Positions 1 through 5,607 of a stretch of 6,547 nt of DNA are shown piece by piece. Source of the stretch: UBA4744 sp035282865 (lineage in GTDB: Bacteria; Actinomycetota; Acidimicrobiia; Spongiisociales; UBA4744); assembly GCA_035282865.1 (NCBI GenBank), contig DATEVB010000007.1, positions 1 to 6,547 of the forward strand, read 5' to 3'. The first letter of the stretch is position 1. Each line of letters begins with the position of its first letter. Made by a program: the position numbers and the translations under genes. The notes under the pieces were generated by a model, which saw only the letters and a list, made by a program, of their open reading frames with translations, made no database searches and was not told the origin of the DNA.

Positions 1-275
1 GTCCCGGTGGAGCTGAGGTATTCGAGGTAGCGGAGGCTCTCCATCGGCTCGAGGGACAGAATCAGGTCGGCTCTTCCGCGGGGAATCAAGTCGCTGTAGA
101 CCGGACCCTCCGCCATTCGCAAGTGAGCGAGCACCGCGCCGCCGCGCTGCGCCATCCCGTGCACCTCAGACTGCTTGACCTGCCATCCCACCCGGGCGGT
201 CGCACCGGCGATCACCGCCGACATCGAGAGCACACCCTGGCCGCCCACCCCCGCCAGGATGATGTCGAACTTCAC
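1..275 (-). CDS. iorB: Indolepyruvate oxidoreductase subunit beta (IorB), N-terminal part, cut by the left edge
   Basis: Only the first 91 codons are inside the window. The protein opens KFDIILAGVGGQGVLSMS, the glycine-rich start of the gamma-type domain of 2-oxoacid:acceptor oxidoreductases. It continues with QSEVHGMAQRGGAVLAHLR, a signature of the IorB family, then ADLILSLEPMESLRYL. With IorA it forms a TPP-dependent cytoplasmic enzyme that oxidatively decarboxylates indolepyruvate, phenylpyruvate or similar 2-oxoacids to acyl-CoA. The GTG start at 275 is supported by a strong AAGGAG ribosome binding site at 284-289, with an 8-base spacer, lying inside the end of iorA. The GTG overlaps the iorA stop as GTGA, so translation of the two subunits is probably coupled. 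Family assignment is firm; substrate is not visible from sequence. Confidence 0.93.
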   Translation of the reverse strand, partial: MKFDIILAGVGGQGVLSMSAVIAGATARVGWQVKQSEVHGMAQRGGAVLAHLRMAEGPVYSDLIPRGRADLILSLEPMESLRYLEYLSSTG

Positions 276-1876
276 TCGTGTCGCTCCTTACGGTCCCGTT
301 TGACCGCTTCGATGCACTCCCGTTCGGCGATCACCACGGACACGCCGGCGTGGTCCAGCTCCTCCTTGATGGTGGCGATCAAGTCGGCCCCTCCCTTGCG
401 GGTGGCCCGCAGCACATGCAGATGGTCGGGGTGGACCCCCAAACCCCGGATGATCTCGGGCAGTCGTTCCGAAGGGACCAGGGTGGGTTGGGCCCCCGTC
501 ATGGCAATGGCGTGATTGTCGAGGATGAGCACCGTCAGGTCGGCCTGGTCGGCCACGGCGTCGAGCAGAGGGGTCATTCCTGAATGGAGGAAGGTCGAGT
601 CACCAATCACGGCGATGGCCGGCCGGTACCCGGCGTCGGCGGCCCCGCGGGCCATGCCGATGGAGGCTCCCATGCAAACACAGGACTGGATAGCCCGGTA
701 GGGAGGGAGGGCACCCAGTGTGTAGCAGCCGATGTCGGAGCACACCAGCGGTCCTTCGATCTCGACCAGAGCGTCGATCAGGGCGTGAAAACTGTCGGCG
801 TGCGGGCATCCCCGGCAGAGCTGCGGGGGCCGCCCGGCCAGGTCGATCCGGGGAAGACCCATCCGGTGCCGATCAGGCAGAGCAACGGCTCGCCTCACCA
901 CGTCGGGGTCGAGTTCGCCGCCGGCGGGGACCCGCCCGTTCAGTTTCCCGTCGATCAGGAGCGGCTCGGGGAGCAGGCCGCGCAGCAGCCGTTCGACGAA
1001 CGGGTACCCGTCCTCCAGGACAATGATCCGCCGGACATGCCCGGCCAGACGGCGCACCGCTTCGACGGGGATCGGGTAGGTCCCGATGTGGAGATGGGAC
1101 GGTTGGTCCTCCATCTCGGCGAGGTGCTCGAGGAAATAGTTGCGGGCGATTCCGGTGGTGATCACGCCCAGCTCGGAAGAAGCAAGGTGCAGTGTGGCGG
1201 CGCGTTCGCTGTGGGCCAGGAGGGCCGGTTGCCGCTCCAGCAGATCGGCCCAGCGACGCCGGGCATTGGCCGGTAGCAGGGTCCAGTCGGATCCGTCGGG
1301 CAGGTCGCCGAGCGGCAGCTCGGCGTGGGGTGGAGCCGGCTTGACAACCGAGCGGCTATGCGCCAGGCGGGTCACCAACCGGATCATCACCGGGATGTGG
1401 AAGCGTTCGGAGAGATCGAACGCCTGCCGGGTCATCTCGTAGGCTTGCTGCTGATCGGCCGGTTCCAAACAGAGAATGCGGGCAAAGTCGGCGTAGTAGC
1501 GGGAGTCCTGTTCGTTCTGGGACGAGTGCATGCCGGGATCGTCGGCAACCGCAACGACCAGACCACCGCCGATCTCCACGAGGGCCGAATTGATGAACGG
1601 GTCGGCGGCCACGTTGAGACCCACGTGCTTCATGGTGACCAGAGCCCGCCGTCCAACCATCGATACCCCGACCGCGGCTTCGTAAGCCGTCTTTTCGTTG
1701 GCGCACCAGGCGACCTTGAGGCCCGGATTGGCGATGCGCAGCAGGTATTCGAGGGTCTCGGTGGCCGGTGTTCCGGGATAACCGTAGGCGGCGGAGATGC
1801 CGGCGTGCAGGGCGCCCAGGGCGACAGCTTCGTTGCCGAGGACTACCTGCGCAGCCATGCCTCGTGTGGTCACCAT
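272..1876 (-). CDS. iorA: Indolepyruvate oxidoreductase subunit alpha (IorA), without the C-terminal ferredoxin domain
   Basis: 534 residues. In order: LGNEAVALGALHAG and GYPGTPATE (12-40) of the pyrimidine-binding domain; NEKTAYEAAVG followed by LVTMKHVGLNVAADP (60-93); SSQNEQDSRYYADFA (118-132); the linker CRGCPH (354-359); SDIGCYTLG (380-388); and the TPP-binding stretch GDSTFLHSGM (425-434) with DNHAIAMTGAQPT (453-465). All are typical of IorA. The large subunit binds TPP and decarboxylates the 2-oxoacid. The protein ends at VVIAERECIEAVKRDRKERHE, where most IorA proteins continue into a domain with two 4Fe-4S clusters. Here iorB follows at once, so that domain is absent, not frameshifted. 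The ATG at 1876 has GGTGAG six bases upstream, which favours it over the internal ATG at residue 7. The gene lies 105 bp after the MBL hydrolase gene and overlaps iorB by 4 bp. Electron acceptor and exact substrate are unknown. Confidence 0.93.
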   Translation of the reverse strand: MVTTRGMAAQVVLGNEAVALGALHAGISAAYGYPGTPATETLEYLLRIANPGLKVAWCANEKTAYEAAVGVSMVGRRALVTMKHVGLNVAADPFINSALVEIGGGLVVAVADDPGMHSSQNEQDSRYYADFARILCLEPADQQQAYEMTRQAFDLSERFHIPVMIRLVTRLAHSRSVVKPAPPHAELPLGDLPDGSDWTLLPANARRRWADLLERQPALLAHSERAATLHLASSELGVITTGIARNYFLEHLAEMEDQPSHLHIGTYPIPVEAVRRLAGHVRRIIVLEDGYPFVERLLRGLLPEPLLIDGKLNGRVPAGGELDPDVVRRAVALPDRHRMGLPRIDLAGRPPQLCRGCPHADSFHALIDALVEIEGPLVCSDIGCYTLGALPPYRAIQSCVCMGASIGMARGAADAGYRPAIAVIGDSTFLHSGMTPLLDAVADQADLTVLILDNHAIAMTGAQPTLVPSERLPEIIRGLGVHPDHLHVLRATRKGGADLIATIKEELDHAGVSVVIAERECIEAVKRDRKERHE

Positions 1877-1879
1877 GTC

Positions 1880-1891
1880 GATCTCACCCTA
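1880..1891 (-). promoter_or_regulatory. iorA upstream signals: SD-like GGTGAG and a TAGGGT hexamer
   Basis: On the minus strand the 105 bp gap before iorA ends with TAGGGT (1886-1891) and an overlapping GGTGAG (1883-1888), then six bases and the ATG. GGTGAG is an acceptable ribosome binding site. TAGGGT fits TANNNT, but the nine-base distance to the ATG is longer than the six expected for a leaderless start, and a core that also serves as RBS cannot be a separate promoter with confidence. I see no terminator or -35 box in the gap (1877-1981), so readthrough from the MBL gene is equally possible. Confidence 0.3.
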
Positions 1892-1981
1892 CGCGGGCCA
1901 ACGCGGGAACTCATCGAGGTCGAGGAGCCACCGCGCCGCACCGACAAAGCTGCACCGCAGCTCTCGCCCGACGGTCCGGGC

Positions 1982-2611
1982 TCAGATGGTGGCCGTCTCG
2001 CCCCAGTTGAGGGTGATGACTTCGATTCCCGACTGGGCGAGCACGTTCTTGGCCATGCCGTATATGAACCTGCGGCCCTCTTCGTTGAGGTAGAAGTCGT
2101 GGATGGGAATCACCCGGCTGGGCGCCAACCGGCGGGCGAACTCGACCGACCGGGTGGTGGAACCCCAGGGAACCAGCAGTGGTAGGGCCAACACCGGCGC
2201 CGAGGTGGTGGGCTGGTAGCTGTCGCCGGGGTGGGTGAGCACTCCGTCGATTGTGTAGGCCCGGTTGGGGGGTTGGGCACCGGTCGGGGTCATCTCGTGC
2301 AGCACATCTTCGGAGCTGACGCCGACCGGGTCGGCTGTCGTCACCTCAATCCCATGGCCGTCCAGCAGGTCGGCAACGGCCTGATTCGAGTACACGACGA
2401 TGTCCGATCGCCGATCGATGAGCCATTTCAGGAAGTCGGGTTTCACATGGTCGCCGTGTTCATGAGTGACGAGCACCCGGGAGATATCGCCAATCGTTTC
2501 GAGGTCGATCTGGCCGGATTCGAATGTGTGGAAGCCGGGGTCCAACAATGTGGGACCTGCGTCGGTGGTCACAACGAGGCAGGAGTCGGTGAGGCGTCGT
2601 ATGGTCGTCAT
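1982..2611 (-). CDS. MBL-fold metallo-hydrolase, UlaG-like
   Basis: 209 residues, about the normal length for a compact single-domain metallo-beta-lactamase-fold hydrolase. The N-terminus RRLTDSCLVVTTDAGPTLLDPG has the pattern of the UlaG-like branch (often GHSC or GHAC, here DSC), with the conserved LLDPG strand. The metal-binding motif HEHGDH is at 50-55, THPGDS at 126-131 supplies a further histidine and the bridging aspartate, and H171 in IPIHDFY is the likely last ligand, so the metal site looks complete. It should be an active, soluble, zinc- or manganese-dependent hydrolase; the substrate cannot be told. The gene starts 20 bp after the asparaginase-like gene on the same strand. No Shine-Dalgarno is visible before the ATG at 2611, but TAGATT lies exactly six bases upstream, suggesting an additional leaderless transcript. 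Confidence 0.85.
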   Translation of the reverse strand: MTTIRRLTDSCLVVTTDAGPTLLDPGFHTFESGQIDLETIGDISRVLVTHEHGDHVKPDFLKWLIDRRSDIVVYSNQAVADLLDGHGIEVTTADPVGVSSEDVLHEMTPTGAQPPNRAYTIDGVLTHPGDSYQPTTSAPVLALPLLVPWGSTTRSVEFARRLAPSRVIPIHDFYLNEEGRRFIYGMAKNVLAQSGIEVITLNWGETATI

Positions 2612-2617
2612 GATCCG

Positions 2618-2623
2618 AATCTA
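2618..2623 (-). promoter_or_regulatory. Putative leaderless -10 element of the MBL hydrolase gene
   Basis: The minus strand reads TAGATT, then CGGATC, then the ATG at 2611. TANNNT followed by six bases and a start codon is the arrangement known for leaderless transcripts in actinobacteria, with transcription starting at the A of the ATG. The gene has no Shine-Dalgarno, which agrees with this. No clear -35 box was found. The hexamer lies in the short gap after the asparaginase-like gene. Confidence 0.42.
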
Positions 2624-2631
2624 TCTGATCG

Positions 2632-3141
2632 TCAGTCCGACCTGACGAACGTGCCCGCCGCCCGGTCCTTGACCACTCCCGGGAAGGCCAATACCCGATT
2701 GTGCATGGCAACGTATACCCCGGGGTTCAGCAACCGCACGGCCAGCAGAGCTTCGGTGAGGTTCTGCAATGCGTCGGTGTCCCGAAGCTCGTAGGGACGC
2801 ATGGCCCCGGTGAAGACGATCGGAACGGCCGGCGTACCGAGTGCGCAGGTGGTTTCGCCGCTCAGCGCCAACCGGTCGGTGCCATGCACGACGATCACTC
2901 CATCGGAGTCGTTGGCCGCCTGGTAAGCGGAGCGGGCGATGAGTTCGTGATCCTCTCCGGTCATCTCCAGGCTGTCCTTGTTCATGAGACGCACCCGATC
3001 GATCAGCACATCCGGTGTCCGCAGTTGCGACAGCATATGATCCAGCACGGTCTCCCGGTTGGCCAGCGCCCCGGAGGAGGTTTCATAGGTCTTTTCAATC
3101 GTTCCGCCGGTCGAAACGATCGTCAGATGGAAATCGGTCAT
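2632..3141 (-). CDS. Short asparaginase-like protein (N-terminal domain only)
   Basis: 169 residues, about half the usual length of roughly 330 for type I/II L-asparaginases. It covers only the N-terminal domain: LTIVSTGGTIEKTY carries the first signature with nucleophile candidate T14; VIVVHGTDRLALSGE (82-96) carries the second with T88-D89; TGAMRPYEL (111-119) is the loop that follows. The residue after HGTD is arginine, where threonine is usual, and I see no lysine in the stretch corresponding to the catalytic lysine region (about 130-145, LTEALLAVRLLNPG). There is no room for a C-terminal domain, because the stop is followed after 20 bp by the MBL gene. Short asparaginase-domain proteins of about this size are known in other bacteria, so this is probably an intact gene of that subtype, not a truncation. 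Asparagine hydrolysis is possible but unproven. Confidence 0.82.
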   Translation of the reverse strand: MTDFHLTIVSTGGTIEKTYETSSGALANRETVLDHMLSQLRTPDVLIDRVRLMNKDSLEMTGEDHELIARSAYQAANDSDGVIVVHGTDRLALSGETTCALGTPAVPIVFTGAMRPYELRDTDALQNLTEALLAVRLLNPGVYVAMHNRVLAFPGVVKDRAAGTFVRSD

Positions 3142-3297
3142 CAGAAGAGGTTAGATACCCCCGGGGTGGGCCGGGCTTGCTCCGTACCGGTGGGACATTG
3201 CGAACGTGAGCCGATCAAACCATGCTCGGGCATCTGTGAAGGCCCTGGCGCCGGTGGGGACTGTGCCCTGGTCGCCCTCCCGCGGCCGGGCCGGGCG
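3142..3297. other. Intergenic gap between purU and the asparaginase-like gene
   Basis: 156 bp, very GC-rich, with no credible coding frame. A short inverted repeat (CGGC at 3283-3286, GCCG at 3290-3293) lies just after the purU stop but has no T tract, so it is not a convincing intrinsic terminator. The downstream end holds the leaderless-type -10 described separately. The gap could separate two transcription units. Confidence 0.4.
3148..3153 (-). promoter_or_regulatory. Putative leaderless -10 element of the asparaginase-like gene
   Basis: The minus strand reads TAACCT, then CTTCTG, then the ATG at 3141. This is TANNNT plus six bases plus start codon, the geometry of leaderless actinobacterial promoters, and no Shine-Dalgarno is present. 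The 156 bp gap to purU (3142-3297) is long enough for an independent promoter. A -35 box is not evident. The same hexamer TAACCT also occurs upstream of purU. Confidence 0.48.
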
Positions 3298-4164
3298 TCA
3301 GTCGAAGACGACCGTTTTGTTGCCGTATACGACGATGCGGTTCTCGAGGTGCCGGTGTACGGCACGAGCCAGCACGATGGTCTCGAGATCACGGCCCTTG
3401 CGAGCCAGGTCGGTAACACTGTCACGGTGGCTGACCGGGGTGACGTCCTGTTCGATGATGGGCCCGGCGTCGAGTTCTCCGGTGACATAGTGGGCGGTGG
3501 CACCAATGATCTTCACTCCTCGCTCATGAGCCTGGTGGTAGGGCTTGGCCCCGGCAAAGGCCGGTAGGAAAGAATGATGGATGTTGATGATCCTGTTGGG
3601 GTACGCCCCGACGAAGGTGGGGGAGAGGATCTGCATGTAGCGGGCCAGCACTACCAACTCGACGCCGTGCTCTTCCAGCAACACCAATGCTGACTTCTCC
3701 TGCTGCTCTCTCGTCTCGGGGGTGACGGGTAGGTGGTGGAAGTCCACGCCGAAATCGGCGGCGACCGTTTCGAGATCTTGGTGATTGCTCACCACCACGG
3801 GGACGTCGGTCTTCAACTCGCCCATACGGCTCCTGGCCAAGAGGTCATACAGGCAGTGGGCTTGCTTCGACACCAGAATGGCTATGCGGGGGCGCCAATC
3901 GGAGAAACTCAACCGCCATTTCATGTCGAATCGGTCGGCGATGGGCCGGAATGCCCGGGCAATCTCCTCCCTGTCCAAACCGAAGCCGTCCAGTTGCCAC
4001 TCCACTCGCTGAAGGAAATACGATTCTTGCTGGTCGGTGTGCTGGTCGGCGTGGATGATGTTGCCACCGTGTTCGAAGATGAATCTCGCTACCGCCGCCA
4101 CCAGACCTCTCTGGTCGCGGCACGAGAGCAGCAGGGTGGCGGTGGCAGGTTCGGTTCGACTCAT
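3298..4164 (-). CDS. purU: Formyltetrahydrofolate deformylase
   Basis: 288 residues, full length for PurU, which hydrolyses 10-formyl-THF to THF and formate in the cytoplasm. It balances the one-carbon pool and can supply formate to PurT. An N-terminal ACT-like regulatory domain spans about 8-85 (CRDQRGLVAAVARFIFEHGG, then NIIHADQHTDQQESYFLQRVEW). The formyltransferase-fold domain follows from about 92 (RIAILVSKQAHCLYDLL). Catalytic residues are visible: N194 and H196 in NIHHSFLPAF, and D232 in TGELDAGPII. The C-terminus GRDLETIVLARAVHRHLENR is typical. The ATG at 4164 leaves the right number of residues before the ACT domain. No Shine-Dalgarno is seen. TAACCT at 4175-4180 could be a -10 giving a very short leader, but the spacing (10 bases) is not ideal. 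It is the first gene of the leftward block and diverges from the lipoprotein operon. Confidence 0.95.
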   Translation of the reverse strand: MSRTEPATATLLLSCRDQRGLVAAVARFIFEHGGNIIHADQHTDQQESYFLQRVEWQLDGFGLDREEIARAFRPIADRFDMKWRLSFSDWRPRIAILVSKQAHCLYDLLARSRMGELKTDVPVVVSNHQDLETVAADFGVDFHHLPVTPETREQQEKSALVLLEEHGVELVVLARYMQILSPTFVGAYPNRIINIHHSFLPAFAGAKPYHQAHERGVKIIGATAHYVTGELDAGPIIEQDVTPVSHRDSVTDLARKGRDLETIVLARAVHRHLENRIVVYGNKTVVFD

Positions 4165-4451
4165 GGTTGGGAGCAGGTTAACGACCCGGCGCCGGTTCTC
4201 TCAGGATGGTGAGTCGGTTTCCGATGGATCGGGGCCGTTGACCTTGCCCAACGCGGCTCGTAGGCGCGGCGCTGGGCGCACAACCTTCTATGATTCGCTG
4301 GCACTGAGCGCTCAATGGTTGGAAATGGCCCCCGAGATGTACCACGAACTTGCCCGTCCGGATCCCATGACAGGGAATTCACCGTGAAATCCTGGAGAAA
4401 CTCGATCTCGACCGGGTAGCCAACGAACTCTGAGTCTGAGGAGACCACCAC
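4165..4451. other. Divergent intergenic region with candidate promoters
   Basis: 287 bp separate purU from the rightward three-gene cassette, so both transcription units should have their control signals here. Leftward: TAACCT (minus strand, 4175-4180). Rightward: TATGAT at 4289-4294, a good match to a -10 box, which would start transcription near 4301 and leave a leader of about 150 bases; its expected -35 position is GC-rich and poor. TTGACC at 4238-4243 resembles a -35 box but is followed 17 bases later only by TAGGCG. No riboswitch fold, operator palindrome or tRNA was recognised. A possible broken small frame in this region is listed separately. Confidence 0.45.
4238..4433 (+). pseudogene. 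Possible small frameshifted reading frame (tentative)
   Basis: One plus-strand frame through this stretch reads protein-like from about 4283, including TTFYDSLALSAQWL and EMAPEMYHELARPDPM, and stops at 4385-4387 just after MTGNSP. If one base is skipped near 4382, the neighbouring frame continues REILEKLDLDRVANEL and stops at 4431-4433, just before the lipoprotein ribosome binding site. Both halves have reasonable codon use and a helical, charged composition. There is no good start: the TTG codons at 4238 and 4244 are the only ones I can point to. It may be a decayed gene, a sequencing error in a small real gene, or chance. No function is assigned. Confidence 0.15.
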
Positions 4452-4898
4452 ATGCGGAGGGCGGCCGGAACGACCATTCTGCTGGCGACTCTGATGCTGT
4501 TCGGCTCCTGTTCGGCCGGAATCACCGAGGACACCGAACCGCCGGCGGAAGGAGTTGTGCTGCGCATCGTCGTCGAAGGCGAGGTGACAGCCGATTGGAC
4601 ACTGGCCGACCTCGAGGACCGAGTCATGTTCACGGAGCTGACCATCGACGGCGACACGCAATCCGGACCGCTGCTCGTCGACGTGCTGAGGGCTTCCGGC
4701 GTTGTGGATTGGAAATCGGGTGAGGTGCTCGGGTCGGGAGAGGGTCGCGTCTTTGAAGTGAAGCTCGACGTTTCGTCGTCGGAGGTGGACGACGGGTGGA
4801 TCCTCGATGTGACCAAGCAGGGAACCCTCAAGCTGGCCTCAGCCGACCTTGCGCGACAGGAGTGGGTGAGGGACGTCGGTGAGATTCGTTTCCCCTGA
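4452..4898 (+). CDS. Secreted lipoprotein with a possible sulfite-oxidase-fold (molybdopterin-binding-like) domain
   Basis: 148 residues. The N-terminus MRRAAGTTILLATLMLFGSC is a short positively charged and hydrophobic signal peptide ending in a lipobox-like FGSC, so C20 should be lipidated and the mature protein anchored outside the cytoplasmic membrane. After an acidic linker the body is beta-rich. VEGEVTADWTLADLEDR (41-57) and GPLLVDVLRASGV (72-84) resemble the TL-DL and GvpL-dvL-aG patterns of the oxidoreductase molybdopterin-binding domain. The only cysteine is C20, so the molybdenum-ligating cysteine of that fold is missing and a catalytic molybdoenzyme is unlikely; a ligand-binding or structural derivative is more plausible. 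The ATG has a strong GAGGAG at 4438-4443 with an eight-base spacer. The 3' end overlaps the TiaS-like gene by 20 bp. Lipoprotein is likely; the fold resemblance is weak and judged by eye. Confidence 0.72.
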   Translation: MRRAAGTTILLATLMLFGSCSAGITEDTEPPAEGVVLRIVVEGEVTADWTLADLEDRVMFTELTIDGDTQSGPLLVDVLRASGVVDWKSGEVLGSGEGRVFEVKLDVSSSEVDDGWILDVTKQGTLKLASADLARQEWVRDVGEIRFP

Positions 4899-5607
4899 CA
4901 CCTGGGTCGTCGGGATCGACGACACCGACATGCCCGGCATCGGTGGGACCGGTCGGCTGGCGCGCCGGTTGGCGGCGGAAGTCGAGGCACGCGGTATTGG
5001 TCGGTCGATGGGCGTTACCCGCCACCAGTTCTACGAAGGGCCCGGCGTCCCCAAGACTGCCCGCAATTCGGCGGCGGCGATTGCCTTTGAACGGGCCGCC
5101 TCGATATCGGAATTGTTCGAGACGGTGTGTGCCATTGTCATCGCGGACTCGATCGATGGGTCTGATCCGGGCGTAGCGATGGGGCACGGGCAGGTCTCTG
5201 TGGATCTGGTTGGTTTTGCCCGGCGTGCGCAGACGGGATTGGTCACGCAGTCCGAGGCCCGCCTCCTGGGCGCCACCGGAGCATCCAGCCTGGTTGGACT
5301 GGGCGGAACCGAAGACGGCGTCATCGGGGCGTTGGGAGCAATGGCCCTCCGAATGGACGGCAACGATGGCCGGTTCGTCGATCTGGTCGGGATCCGGCGG
5401 GTGGCGGGGATCATGACGGTGGCCGATCTTCTCGACCAGACCGGAATAACCGACGTCGTCGACCATCAGCAGGGAGCACCTCTCCAACCGACCAGTAGGC
5501 TGGATGTGGGGGATTGGGTGCGGCCACGCTTGATGGGTGGCCGTCCGGTGCTGGTGGCGAGGCGGGGCAAGGGAATGTGGGTCAATGCAGATACTCGCTC
5601 CCGGTAG
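4879..5607 (+). CDS. Stand-alone TiaS-like (GIDDTD-domain) protein, function unknown
   Basis: 242 residues. VVGIDDTDMPGIGGTGRLARRLA (10-32) carries the GIDDTD signature of the kinase-like catalytic domain of archaeal TiaS, the tRNA-Ile2 agmatidine synthase, where the aspartates bind metal for ATP-dependent phosphorylation of the cytidine. Two further blocks agree: VPKTARNSAAAIAF (58-71), like the TiaS P-x-K-T-R-x-N-x-A block, and GTEDGVIGALGAMAL (143-157), like its RG-iGAlAAiG block. TiaS is about 420 residues with an added OB-fold and zinc ribbon; neither is present here, and there are no paired cysteines. Bacteria normally use TilS for the same tRNA, so a different substrate is likely. The GTG at 4879 has GAGGGA (4868-4873) five bases upstream and places GIDDTD 12 residues from the start. 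It overlaps the lipoprotein gene by 20 bp and the membrane gene by 23 bp. Homology is fairly sure; function is open. Confidence 0.85.
   Translation: MRFVSPDTWVVGIDDTDMPGIGGTGRLARRLAAEVEARGIGRSMGVTRHQFYEGPGVPKTARNSAAAIAFERAASISELFETVCAIVIADSIDGSDPGVAMGHGQVSVDLVGFARRAQTGLVTQSEARLLGATGASSLVGLGGTEDGVIGALGAMALRMDGNDGRFVDLVGIRRVAGIMTVADLLDQTGITDVVDHQQGAPLQPTSRLDVGDWVRPRLMGGRPVLVARRGKGMWVNADTRSR

Noticed and set aside
584..1276. Open frame on the plus strand (230 codons) inside iorA
   Set aside because: Shadow of iorA, which has full family motifs on the other strand.
1325..2185. Long open frame on the plus strand (286 codons)
   Set aside because: It lies antisense across iorA, the gap and the MBL gene, shows no family motif, and has composition typical of a shadow frame in GC-rich DNA.
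3279..3295. GC-rich inverted repeat after purU as a terminator
   Set aside because: The stem is only about four pairs and there is no T tract, so it cannot be distinguished from ordinary GC-rich sequence.
2701..3567. Long open frame on the plus strand (288 codons)
   Set aside because: Antisense to the asparaginase-like gene and purU, crossing the gap between them; glycine-rich with no recognisable domain.
4201..4451. Riboswitch upstream of the ECF-S-like cassette
   Set aside because: Vitamin uptake genes often have one, but no conserved riboswitch core could be recognised by eye.
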